Assembly: GCA_018296165.2 (NCBI GenBank)
Contig: JACKQL020000003.1
Location: forward strand, 310,001-374,000
From: Termitomyces sp. T153
Taxonomy: Eukaryota > Basidiomycota > Agaricomycetes > Agaricales > Lyophyllaceae
Reading direction: 5' to 3'
DNA: 64,000 bases
The notes under the pieces were generated by a model. It was not told where the DNA came from. It searched no databases and saw only the letters and a list, made by a program, of their open reading frames with translations. This document shows positions 48,061 through 59,131 of this stretch, one piece after another; positions within the stretch are counted from its first letter, which is position 1; every line of letters begins with the position of its first letter. The translations under genes and the position numbers were made by a program.

Positions 48061-48895
48061 TCATAATAAGTCATATATAAGAGTGTCGGACTTTCCTTTA
48101 TTGGCCAGATATGGCGACTAATATATTAGTCCCCTTGGTTGGTATTAGTGCCATTATTTACCCATATATTCTGGCGAACTTTTTGCTGATGCCGAGGTCA
48201 TGCTCACGGTATCTTGGTGACAACTAAGGGATTACGTCATTCATACCAAGGTCATTAAATGTCTCACCCAACGCCGAACAAGACACCAGTTGATAGGCGA
48301 CGAACCCATTGCTCCTGCCGAGAACCTCATCAAATGAAAGAACACACCAACAAAACATGCGTTAGACACAACACGATCATCAGCTAGGAGAGCTGCTGAG
48401 CGCATCGAAGAGGCAGTAAAATTCCTTAGAGATTAGGCGTATTTACGAAGACGAGCGAGAAACTAGCACAGCATCCACAATCAATAGGAGAAGATCGGGA
48501 CAACGATACGAACGAAAAGAAATGATGGCGGAAGGAGAGGGGCACAGGGGGACTAGTAGAGGCAGATGAAGAGCCGGAAAGTGAAGGAGAGAAGAGAGGA
48601 TAGCAAGATGCAGAGAAGACCGCTAGGTTATGTCCGGGGGTGGGAAGAAGCTAAGTGTTTGTTGGACTGAGGCGTAATCATAGGGTACAACCTGAGAATG
48701 TGGTTTATTATCAAACACAGCAATGTGAAAGCACCTGGTAATCAGTATGAACGGATCGAGAACCCTTGGCTCAGATTCGGGCAAAACGTCCACTGATACT
48801 TTAGTGCTTCACGTCTCATTGTGAATCTTTGCCTTCCTCTCCTTGCCCATTGCTTAAATGTGAACTTGAACTTTGACCCAGATTATCATCTATAC
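48061..48895. other. Gap with normal CpG, no gene supported
   Basis: CpG returns here, so this is outside the decayed block. No frame longer than 60 codons and nothing protein-like. It contains an A- and G-rich stretch (48480-48640). Confidence 0.4.
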
Positions 48896-49267
48896 CTAGT
48901 TAAAGACCAAACAAAAGAAGAAACACACAATTAACACGATTATGGACACATCATCATGAACTCGCACTTGTTTTGACTCCGCGTGGATATTGCCCTCAGG
49001 CTGAATATCCACGTCCATCTCAGCGGTCAATGTCTGTGCTTCCTTCGCAATAGCATACGCTCGAGCGCGTTTCGAGCCTGCAACGAGGCGGCCGTCGGGG
49101 CGAGTCTCATATGCACCTATGCCACGACTCAGTGGGTCACTGCGCCCTCCATAGTCTACATCGACGAAGGTAATGAACTCGTTGCCTAAGAAGGGTCTTT
49201 CGATGTAATCACGTCTGCGAGAGTGTTGTGATTTGGTATGGTTGGCCTTCATAGAAGAATCAGACAT
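48896..49267 (-). CDS. Hypothetical protein (about 123 aa)
   Basis: A single open frame from an ATG at 49265-49267: MSDSSMKANHTKSQHSRRRD, then IERPFLGNEFITFVDVDYGG and DPLSRGIGAYETRPDGRLVA, and a hydrophobic Ile/Phe-rich end (SIIVLIVCFFFCLVFN). No family recognised. A TATA-like ATATTTATA sits at 49311-49319, about 45 bases ahead of the start on this strand, which favours a real gene. The hydrophobic last 16 residues may be a tail anchor, or may be an artefact if an intron removes them. Confidence 0.45.
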   Translation of the reverse strand: MSDSSMKANHTKSQHSRRRDYIERPFLGNEFITFVDVDYGGRSDPLSRGIGAYETRPDGRLVAGSKRARAYAIAKEAQTLTAEMDVDIQPEGNIHAESKQVRVHDDVSIIVLIVCFFFCLVFN

Positions 49268-49394
49268 GATCGAACGCAGACTGCAATTGGAATGTACGAG
49301 TAAGAATCCAAATATTTATACGGCTGTCAGGTTTCCCTGACTCTTACGGAAGTCAGCGAACGAACTTTTTGATTGGCTTTTGATTGGGCCCTCT

Positions 49395-49540
49395 CCAAAC
49401 CTATTCCAACCAGGTTCCAATTGAGGTCCAGGTTCCAATTGAGGTTCCAATCAGATGAATTTCCTTCCTGCTGAATCTGACCTGATTAGGACCTGGTTGG
49501 AATTGAGAATCTGGTCTTGATTTGTGTTCCTGATACAATG
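49395..49540. repeat. Small inverted and tandem repeat
   Basis: GGTTCCAATTGAGG occurs twice (near 49411 and 49430), and CCAACCAGG (near 49405) is answered by CCTGGTTGG (near 49493) on the same strand about 80 bases further on. This is the layout of a short inverted-repeat element or hairpin. Its edges are not clear. Confidence 0.4.
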
Positions 49541-49689
49541 CACTGTCAAACTCATATCCCCAACACAATGGGTATAGTCAGGGGAATATAAGTCCAATTT
49601 TTCCCAAAGTTGTTATGTAAGTAGTAGTACATGATACCTACCAATCTAGTTCTATTTAAACATATATAATGCATATAAGAAGGAAGGAC

Positions 49690-50000
49690 AAGCTTCGAAA
49701 ACAGCAGAAGGACGAATTGGCCGTGACAAATACTCAAACTCAGCTCCGGCATCCTTCACAAACCGTGACGCGGAGTCCTAAAGTTTGGCAGGGTCACAGC
49801 TCTGTCACGTTTCATTTCACGCGTTCAAAACGGCCATCTGACATCCTTCCTCGAATTGAAAAAAAAACTACAAAACTTGGTATACCTATACTTTTATACT
49901 AGAGATGTAACTTTTCTCATTTTCTAAGGGATCTGTATATTATTGATGGAAGCCGAAGTCATCCGAAGTCTCATTTCCATATCTGGGGTCACAGACAGTA
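49690..50000. repeat. ~300 bp dispersed repeat, copy 2
   Basis: Partner of 5041-5345, in the same orientation. Shared blocks include AGAAGGACGAATTGG, CAAACCGTGACGCGGA, CTAAAGTTTGGCAGGGTCAC, ACAAAACTTGGTATAC and CCGAAGTCATCC. CpG is retained in both copies. It stands to the right of the decayed transposase block and the small hypothetical gene. Confidence 0.75.
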
Positions 50001-50292
50001 CCTTGACTTTGCCTTATGCATGGCCTTATAAAGTCATATCAGACCTTCCGCAAAAGTGCCAGAAATCGGTATTGGAAAATCAGCTATGGCAAACAACATA
50101 TACGTGTTTTTACATATACATAATCCCTAGGATGGTATTATACATTATGCAGTAGTCTTGCACAAGCCTAGAAACTCTGAATATATATATAACGGTACAA
50201 TAGGAATCAGAAATGAACTACATCCCCATCATGAAAAAGGGACCACGAAGCCGGGAGCCCAAAGTCTATTTATACATCAACACAAAACACCT

Positions 50293-51908
50293 TCAACGAT
50301 AGAACGATTCCGATCCGCCAGGGTATGGTCGACTAGTCACATCCCTCTCGCGTCTCGAACCAGATCCCTGAAAGTCGGAAAACGGGTTTTTCGAGTCCGC
50401 ACTATATCCCCTTGCATGTCCGTGATAAACAGGGGGCTTGCTGTCATACGGCGGCATGAATGTCTCATCATGCCCGGGTGGAGGCCCAGGGGGCGGTGCA
50501 TACTGCTGGGGACCGTTATAACCGTAGAATGGCGGGTTGTAGTGATTGGGATATCCGCTGCCGAATCGGACTTGGTGAGAGGGCGCACGACTTGCGTTGG
50601 CGAAGCTGCTGGGGTCGAGGAGTTGACGGTAGTATGCGAACGCTACCGCGGTGAAGAGAGCGCCGAGGACTGAGGATCATCGTGAGAGAGAGAATCAAGG
50701 TTGTCAGACACTGGGACGTACTTCCTAAGATTATGAGCGCTAATATCTCTGCCCATGAATCATGGTCCCAAGCATTGCGACACCCTGAAAAGATATTAAG
50801 ATAATAGTTCGGTAAGGAAAAAGACGTCAGATCACATTGTGCAGCTTCTTGTGAGGTGATATTACGAGTGCTGACAGGTCCCCAGAAGCCAAACTAAACA
50901 GAGCCCAGTCCAGGTCAGAGTCAACTCAAGAGAAAACGAGTAACAACGGAAAACGTACATAGACTATTTCATCATTCGCCGTAAGACTGTTACATTCTTT
51001 AAGCAGATCATTCTATTATAGAAAGTTAGTCTCGATCTGGGTGGTGGAAAAGTGACGAGCCCACCTTCAAGACGAAATGGGATACAACTCGGGTCAAGCT
51101 TGCAGCAACAACAATAAGAGTGGCAAGTGCCACAAGGAAACAATAAATTCGGACAGGTTTGAGGCGTTGCTGGGAAAGTTCGTGAGGGTCGGACTCCGTA
51201 AATGGACCGAATCAACTTACTGTAGCAGCACTATAGATCCCGAAGAGCTTGAATGATATCATGTCAGCGCGTCAGCGCCTGATGCGATAGAACATACGTA
51301 AGGAAGCTCACTCACCTCAATTACAAATACAACCATATACAATACTCCCAGCGCAATTGAGATGTTGGCTACCTTCGGCACATTTTCTTGCACTCCGAGC
51401 TCAGTATGAGGATAACTGTCGTGCACTAAACAAACGCACCGTTTCGATCGACACTAAAATTTCTGAACCAGCCAATCTAAATGAGACGATGAGACTTTTT
51501 TCGAGTGGCCAAAGACGCCTTACCCCACTGTTGGAAAGTTGTGGCTTCAAAATCAATTGCAAAAATACGAATAATAGATTACGCACGAAACAAGGCCGAA
51601 GAGTCCACCCAGAAAAGCAGCTGATAACAAGATCAGATTTTATCACAAAATGTACTAACGAAACTCACTGAATATTACAATAGGACGCAAGTTCCTTCGA
51701 TATACTCGTGTAACAAAGGCATATGACGGCGGTGCATCTAGAATTGGCGTCAGATGCTTCGTTCAAAAGAATAATCTTCGCTGCATAAAGCTTCAAGGAA
51801 GATCTGATATAGGAGAACTTGCCTGAAACAGGGTCCGTGTGAGCGCAAGTTGTGACAAGTAACAATATACAAACGCTGACCTTGCAGTGGAGGTGGTCTG
51901 GAACTCAT
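50293..51908 (-). CDS. Four-helix membrane protein, divergent paralogue A
   Basis: From ATG 51908, MSSRPPPLQ joins to DAPPSYAFVTRVYRRNLRPI (Pro-rich head, then basic). The membrane exons follow: KVANISIALGVLYMVVFVIE, LFGIYSAATQRLKPVRIYCF, VALATLIVVAASLTRVVSHF, and, after a Cys-bearing loop (CRNAWDHDSWAEILALIIL), VLGALFTAVAFAYYRQLLDP. The tail is long and Pro/Tyr/Gly-rich (YNPPFYGYNGPQQYAPPPGP). Introns are short. Its closest relative in the window is the plus-strand gene starting at 52517, with the same order of helices and the same loop. I do not know the function; the layout suggests a small tetraspan plasma-membrane or vesicle protein. Confidence 0.75.
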
Positions 51909-52516
51909 CGAGATATAAGAATTGTAAGAATCGTTAGCTGTCAAAAACTTTATAAAGGTAAAAGGAGATGGGGGCGTGGTCGTGGAAGGGAAGCAACAGT
52001 GGGCAAGGTGGGCGTGGTTTATTGCTGCCTATTACTGCGTGAGGGCTGTGCATTATTTGGCACGCCCGGGCCTTTGTTGTCACAACGTCATCGCCATGAG
52101 CCCCGATCGCGATATATAACCAAAATATCGGTAGATAGACGCTCGCCGCAATTGTAACAACGTGAGCTCTCTACAATTTGTACATGTATTTCATCAAATT
52201 CCGCCCGTTTTTTTTCGTCAACTTCAATTGGAGTCAAATCCGACTTGACTTTGATTCACAAATTGAATTTATCGAGTCCATGCTTAACCGTTGCAGTGCG
52301 CAGCAGGTGTCTCCATCTTATATACAAGCACATGAATAAGCAGGCCGTGTTATCCGCCTATGTGATTGTTTCCGGGTTGATCTAAAGCCCCCTCTGATGG
52401 CCGCGAGACTGCCAGCCATGACAGTCGGCTCTCCGACGCACCTTATTTAATTATACGCATCAGGGGAGATTTCCTCCTTGTCCGGAACCATAACTACTAA
52501 TACAAGGAGAGTAGAC
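51909..52516. promoter_or_regulatory. Bidirectional promoter region between the membrane-protein pair
   Basis: About 600 bases between the two starts, which read away from each other. Likely drives both genes. A GC-rich middle is followed by TATTTAATTATACGCATCAG (52444-52463), about 55-70 bases before the plus-strand start, which may act as the core promoter for that gene. Confidence 0.5.
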
Positions 52517-54169
52517 ATGTTGACACGTCCTTCTCCCCTCCAGCTTGTCTGTAAGTCCATCGATTCCATCAAGGACAGCTTTAGCTTACTGGCAGATGGA
52601 TACTTCAAGTCGACAACACCGCTCCAGGTCAGTTGGTAACCACATGGTGGATACTGATCTGTATAACTTATGATACTTATAGGTCTGCGACCTGTATCGG
52701 TGCCCCAACCCCAGCTATTTCCTGTAGTTGAATCATCAAAGTCCAGATTCTTCGTTCAGGTCGGTGTGTTTGCTGTGCAAGTATATCGAGCCGACTGGAG
52801 GAACTTTGTGATTGCTAGTGCGTTTTCTGTGGCCTATAACCTTTGTCTAGCCTGACTGTTAATCACTCTCTTTTACAATATATAGTTGCGGCCGTCAATG
52901 CTTTTCGATTCATCGCATCGTATGTATTTCGATTCCTTAGGGGCAAGTTTAACCCTTCTGACAGATAGCTAGGGCGGTACATCACTTGCCATTTGTCCTA
53001 CTAGCATTCTGTTCCTGATGCTATTTCTTGTTCTTGCTATAGTGGACATTCTTTTATGATGCTGATATTGACCTCAGTACATGTATGTCCTCCATTTTCC
53101 GCCTGCTGTCCGCTGTCCGTCTTCGAAGTCTCACCATAGGGATCGCACAGATCATGTCTCGAAGTTAGCTCAAATTTCCCTCGCGCTGGGCGCGTTATAC
53201 CTCCTTACAGCCTTCATCCAGATATTCGGTGCAATCAGTACTGCTTTGGTGTGTCCATAAGAACTTCTCCTGTTCTGCCCTCATCCAATTTACCAATAAT
53301 GCGTAGCAACGACCCAGATTGATCATTACATATGTGTACCTGGCCTTCCTCGCCGCTCTCCTCATCTCGACGGCAGGCTTCATCACAGGCATCGAATACT
53401 TCCTGCTCGCTGTATGTCTCGATCTCTTCCCCCGCTACCTCAAACAGGCGATTTAACTTATGATAAAGGAGGACATCATTGGGGAGTGTGTCGCGCTCGC
53501 CGTTGAAGGCAGCTGGGTTTCCAAGACCATTTTCGTGGGTATCCAAATGCAAAATAAAATTATTGACTAATGAGTTAACTCCTACAGCGAGGCAAGTTGC
53601 GTCACGGCCAGATCCCCAGCACCAAGATCGCACAAGAACGTATGTCATTCCTCTTTTACTCCTCAACCATCTCTCATCAACCATTCAAACATGCAGAATG
53701 CTACACAGCCTGGTCCTATGGCTCCGTCTCACAAGTCCTCGGTATCTTCGTCTTCTCCGTCGTCCCCGCCATCATCTTCTTCCTCCTCGCGTACACATAC
53801 TACCGGCAAACTACCGACCCGACTCACTCTGCATCCCTTAATTCGAAGAACAGCGACGTGGCATATGTGCATATGGAGGCGTACCCCAATGATAACAGTC
53901 CCATATTCAGTGGTACTCAAAATCCCAATGGGAATGGGGATGGTGTTGATGATGCTCCTCTGCGTGCTCGTACGTCGCGGGAGCAGCAAAAAACGAACCA
54001 AAATAGGGCGGCTGTGTTGTTACAGCAATCCGTGATAATGCATAGCGCGAATGACTCGCCTTATGGAGTGTCCCCTGGACCGCCGAGTTATGCCCCTTTG
54101 CGTGGGACGTACGGGTATGGACACGTCTGGTTTAGAGGTGCCGATGGGGATGTTGGTGGGCAGAGGTAA
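52517..54169 (+). CDS. Four-helix membrane protein, divergent paralogue B
   Basis: Opens MLTRPSPLQ (compare MSSRPPPLQ of the neighbour). Later exons hold FAVQVYRADWRNFVIA, then KLAQISLALGALYLLTAFIQ, IFGAISTALQRPRLIITYVY, LAFLAALLISTAGFITGIEY, ECYTAWSYGSVSQVLGIFVF and SVVPAIIFFLLAYTYYRQTT. After that comes a long hydrophilic tail ending at 54169. The helix order, the SIALG/SLALG box and the Cys-Trp loop are shared with 50293-51908. Introns lie in a row of about nine short ones; the first three exons are small, so the early part of the model is tentative. The function is unknown. Divergent duplication of one gene is the best explanation. Confidence 0.75.
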
Positions 54170-56029
54170 GCTTCGAAGACGGAGGTGGATCAGATTTGTA
54201 CTTATCTAGCAATGTATGGTTGAACTTAGATTGAGCTTGAGTCCGGTGATAGCCAGGATGTAGATTGCACTAACATCGAAAATTTCGACCTCCTCACTCT
54301 TTCACTTTACTTCGAAACAAGGAACCAAGGTCGACAGTCAGAATACTGGCAATTTTACTGATCGAATATGAAACCAAGCAGAAGCAGCAAAGCCGAGCCG
54401 CCGATCATCCTTTAAAAACATACATGCAGCGGATGCGGTGTGTCCAATGACCATAGACTCAGCTCGCACTCGCCCCAGTAGCACGGATATCCAGATCCTC
54501 AAACGTCGGGCACCTCACCTCTTTCCGAGACAATCAACTCGCCGGAGTCGAATGCGGAATCGTCGCTCATCGCATCACTCCCGTGACTCTATAAATCACC
54601 CGAAGTCCCCCCTCTCCAAAATGACTTGCAGAGAAGATACCCCAGCCGTTCCTGATTTCTCATCAACTAGAGATTCTAACTCGTGGTAGGAGGCTACCCA
54701 TCTTCATCTCGATACATATCTGAGAATTCCACACCAGGCAACAGAACTTCCCAAGTTAAATTAATTGAACACCCAATGGAGTCCAAGAGATATGAACAGG
54801 AACCGAAGGAACTCGGCTAGGCTGAAGAATGCAAGCTAAGCCTGAGAGGGGAAAATAACGAGGCGAAAGTGAGAGTGGAAGTGCACGGTACGTCGTGTGC
54901 TCCTGGGCCGTCTTTATCCGGTCTTCTCACTCGATGGTGGTTGACTTAGAAGAGGTGTTGTCGTCTTCTATTATGGACGATGAGGAAAGAAAAGATACAT
55001 CAATCCGAGTCAACGCGACCTGCAGGATCCCATCACCTTTTTCCGTCAACTGTTTCCTGGCAAGTTCTATGCTCCTCTGGCAGAGACAGACGTTTATGTA
55101 GGATGGAACAGTGCTTCAAGGGCATCGTGATATGACCCGAGTCCTTTTTTTCCGAGTTCTGTGTCCTTACGATTCGTCGCTGTGTCAATCAGGACAAAGA
55201 AGATCGCCAGTGTCGCCTCCTTGATGGCAAGCTATATTATGAATTGCGCGTTCCTTGTGCATTCAAGCTGAACACTGAGCGCTGAGCTCTTGTACACTTG
55301 CCATTTCCGCCAAATTTCGATTGACCCCTCCATCATGGATAATACTATAGCGTAGGTAGATATCAATTATAGTGGAATTGTAAAGTATTACCTTGATTAA
55401 CCCGGGAATACAATCGACATCGAGTGGGACGGCGATTCACTCCTCAAGAATAATTCGAATCTCACCCATTGATCTATGTAGTATGGGGAAGGACGTTGCA
55501 CTCCGGGTATCGTTCTCGATTTTAGTTCTTAATCTTGCTGTAAACAGTGGCATGTTGAGACTTGAGATCATCGTCGCTGCCAAGTGTCAGCCGACCTGGT
55601 ACAGCTGAAGGGGTGGAGTATGGCCTGTGGCTGAGAGAGAAGTATTTTTTTCTTTTCAAAAGTTCGAGTCAAGAGGTAGTAGTACTTAGGAATCAAATGT
55701 AGACCATCACTGTGAGGAGTGCTTGAGTACGAGGACTGAGTCTCTGAGCTCGAGGCAACAGGTTGTTGACTCGATCGGTCCTTTGATAAGATTTGAAGCA
55801 TAGTTGGAAGAACCACAATGTTTCGTAATGACATCATTTCTTCTCTTGTTGACAGTCGAGCAATTCTTCAAGCTTCAGCGCTCCATGTCGATAGGACCAT
55901 GCGATGATTTCAAACCCGCAATCACAAACCCGCATCGTATTAAAACGGCGTGCCCCTCATCTCTTTTCCATTCAACCGTCTCCTCGCCGGCCACTTTCTC
56001 CAACTCCTGATCGCAAACATCCAACCCAG
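54170..56029. other. 1.9 kb gap, weakly related to the coiled-coil gene promoter
   Basis: No convincing gene. A block near 54490-54560 (with CGGGCACCTCACCTCTTTCC) resembles the sequence upstream of the coiled-coil gene at 55930-56000 and of its broken copy at 57430-57490, so it may be an old third copy of the upstream region. Confidence 0.35.
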
Positions 56030-56399
56030 ATGTCGGATATCATTATGACTTCGGCCCCCGGCAGCATTAAATCAAGTGCTCTATATGCTCTTCTTGTTGG
56101 CTTGCATCCGTCACTGACCGATATCGCGACATTGACAGATTCTAGCCAGGGCTCGACACATGAACCCCAATCGAGTAAGTTTATGTTCCTCGCATGTGAT
56201 TTTTGAAATGCATTTCTTTGCAGAGGTCCTTATCGATATCTTGCAACAAATGACAAATCAGGCGACCGCTGACAAAGAATTCTTGAAGGAACACATCGAG
56301 TTTCTGAAGGAACAAATTATATTACTCCGAAAGCAGGTTGAGCAGCAAGGTATCGAGCTGAGGGAGCTGCGAGAACAGCTTGAACATGCACGCAAGTAA
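56030..56399 (+). CDS. Small coiled-coil protein (about 109 aa)
   Basis: Two exons: 56030-56174, giving MSDIIMTSAPGSIKSSALYA, LLVGLHPSLTDIATLTDSS and on; and 56222-56399, giving VLIDILQQMTNQATADKEFL, KEHIEFLKEQIILLRKQVEQ and ELREQLEHARK. The intron starts GTAAGT and ends TTTGCAG. The second exon is a regular leucine heptad repeat, so it should form a coiled coil. No known family. The conservation of the C-terminal LEHARK in a duplicate supports that this is a real gene that was copied. Confidence 0.6.
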
Positions 56400-57528
56400 T
56401 GTATGTCTTTACTCCTATTTTCCTTTATAATGCTTTATTTACAAGCTATGGTCTGCAGCTTGTAAGTTCTGTTTTGTTGTTGTGCCAGTATATCTTCTTC
56501 TTCTGACCGTGTTTCTCTTACCGTACTTTCTGACTCATATGTATTGAGTGTGCGGTCTGCACCTGATTGATGAATTGCCAACCTGTATCATAGATAGATA
56601 TATCAATATTCTTGTGTGTTAGGTACTAGTATTAATTTCCAATGACCACACCCATTCATCCCTCTTGACCATCACCGTGGAACGCACGTAAGAAGTGCAG
56701 TGATGTGGACTCGGGACTCGGGACTCAGACTTGAACTTGAACTCGGAGCGCCGGCGTCCCCTACCACAAAGTCGATAACGCCAATTTGAATTGTAATCTG
56801 AAGCACAGCATATGTTAGGCCCACATATACAGGATCATTGTGTAAAGGTAAGCATTGTCTAATCAATCACTAGATAATGAAAGAACAAATCATGACTCGT
56901 CTTCTCAGAAGTCACTTTGAGATGGTTGTACGACGCGAATGAAACTTTGGTATTAAACATGGTCGGTCAACACTGAGAACCGATGGCGAAGATGGATTGC
57001 GAATCATAATAGCTTGAGCTTGAACAGACAAAGGAATATAGAAACAAATAACGCAACATCCCCGAGAGCTGAATGATCACGAGAGATTGTGCTCAATACA
57101 TCTAGTTACCCTATACAAGACCTGATACTACGGAACTCGTGTGAGAGTGAGATATGGACGCGAGGATGAGCATGCAAGAGAATGGTAGAGTGTCCTCATC
57201 CATCGAGAGTAGCTCCAACGATTGACGTTTGGATTGGCCAGCAAAGGCAAATAAAAAGTAAGTGATGAGCGCGAGCGTACACTAGACATCGTATGTTGTC
57301 AAACTACCTGGATATCAGTCCTCTGATAAGATTTTAAGCATACATAATTTGGAAGATACACAGGACGCTTTATGATCATTCTGAATCTCTTTACTCCATC
57401 AAGCTTCAAGCGCTCAAAGTCGACATGGACATACAATGAGTCCGCAACCATCTCTTTTCCAATGAACCGTCTCCTCGCCGGCCACTTTATACATCCGTCC
57501 ACAATCCCATCAGATATTGTCTAGACTC
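56400..57528. other. Spacer between the coiled-coil gene and its copy
   Basis: No gene. The right half (57160-57300) is repeated at 58050-58240, see that entry. The left half mainly holds the 3' end of the coiled-coil gene. Confidence 0.4.
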
Positions 57529-58240
57529 ATGCACGGCAGTATAACGTCAAGCGCTCTATGTGCAATTCTTGTTGCCTTGTGTCCGTCATTCGTCACTGAC
57601 TGATATCGCGACATTGACAGAAAGCCATGGCTCAAGTCATAGCCAATTGGGTGAGTTTGTGTTTTTCACACGTGATTTTTGTAGTCCTCGACCAGATGCC
57701 TTTTTGCCAGATGCCTTGCTTCTCAATATTATCAAGAAAATCTTGGAGCGAGCAAGCATTGACAAAGACTTCAGACGTGAACAGAGAAACTTCTAGAACA
57801 GATCCAATTCTTCGCAAAACGATGCGAGTCTCTCGAGCAGGAAGTCCAGAAGTTGCGCAAACAGCTTGAACATGCACGCAAGTGACATACATCTCGATTC
57901 CTATTTTTCTTTAGAATACCTTAAGAGACAAAAGGCGCATAGCTTGCGAATATAGGACAACAGGAAAGACATTTTTATGGTTCTATATCAGACCTGCTAC
58001 CGTAGCCTACCAACTTCGCAAGGCATGTGGAAGTGAGGTTAAGAAACCAATGCGAGGGTGAGCACGCAAGAGAACGGTAGAGTATCCTCGTCCATCCAAT
58101 CGAGAGTTAAAAATGAAGATCAGGTGTAAGCGCCAGCTGTTGGGCAACGAGCATACAGAGCGAGAACAGATAGGTAGAAGCGGTCCTTCGGTGGTCCATC
58201 GATGTACTCTACACCCTAGACATCGTATGCTGCCAATGGC
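57160..58240 (+). repeat. Partial tandem duplication of about 0.9 kb
   Basis: The stretches 57160-57300 and 58050-58240 share GAGCA-GCAAGAGAA-GGTAGAGT, TCCTC-TCCATC, and the end CTAGACATCGTATG, with small differences. Together with the gene copies at 56030 and 57529 this indicates repeated unequal duplication of a block of about 0.9-1.5 kb. Confidence 0.5.
57529..57885 (+). pseudogene. Broken duplicate of the coiled-coil gene
   Basis: Aligns with 56030-56399 over both exons. In exon 1, CCGTCATTCGTCACTGA has seven extra bases compared with CCGTCACTGA of the intact gene, which shifts the frame to a stop. In exon 2 the heptads are present (LEQEVQKLRKQLEHARK) but lie in another frame than IIKKILERASIDKDF ahead of them. 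The C-terminus and the sequence after the stop still match. Confidence 0.7.
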
Positions 58241-59131
58241 ACAAGATCATTCACAGTCCTGATCATCACTTGTTATGCCCTCCTGAGATGGAAAAAGAAT
58301 CAGTAACGCGGGACTCGTACAAAAGAAGAACGGTAAGAACAAGAGAGCGTCAACGCGCCGCACTTGTACAATGGAAGAACGAGATTGACCTCAAAGCACT
58401 CGGAAAAGTGGACGATTTACCGATAATTTGAGTGCACGGAAACAGACCGGTCTATGTATACTTACGGTATAGATGTAAACGCACATGGACTAACGCACCG
58501 TGACCACGACGAGGAGTCCACGGCGGATATGCAGACCGAAGGAACTAAAGGGGTTAGATATACACACGTTTCGCATGTCCCGTGATTTGTTCAAGCTTAT
58601 AAAAGTGCAGCTCGGCCCAAGAATCGCGGCAACATCTCGGCAACGTTGCCGCGTCTAATAGTGCGGCACCAAAGCAACATGAGCCTTATTCCAAAATCCG
58701 CCATAAATCGGTGTGAGTATGATTTTCTGCTCTAACTTTGTTGGCACTCTTTTCGACTCGGTCATTATCAACTGACTCATCCTCGAACCGACACTTCAAG
58801 ATCTTCATCATGCAGAATGTAAAAGAAATTACATGTCACCTTTACTCTCTTGTACCAAGTGATAATATTCCTGCAGATCACGAGGCTCTAGCCATCTTTT
58901 TCTAATGAACCAGCCGGTGGACATAGTCACTATGGAACGTGCTCGAGCGGCATTTTCAAAATTTTCGCCCAGCCTGGCTGCTTTTCCGCACGGCATCGGA
59001 GGATACTCCCATCGGTGCTCATCGGCATGTATGACTATTTTGAATTCGTATTGCATTTTTTTGGTTCCCCGAAGAGTATGACCAATCGGGATATAAAGAG
59101 GTGGATAGCCAACTGCCGAAACAACTAAGGC
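57886..59131. other. Gap before the P450 gene
   Basis: No gene supported. A minus-strand frame (58829-59203) overlaps the start of the P450 gene and has no motifs. The 5' leader of the P450 gene and its promoter should be in the right part. Confidence 0.4.
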
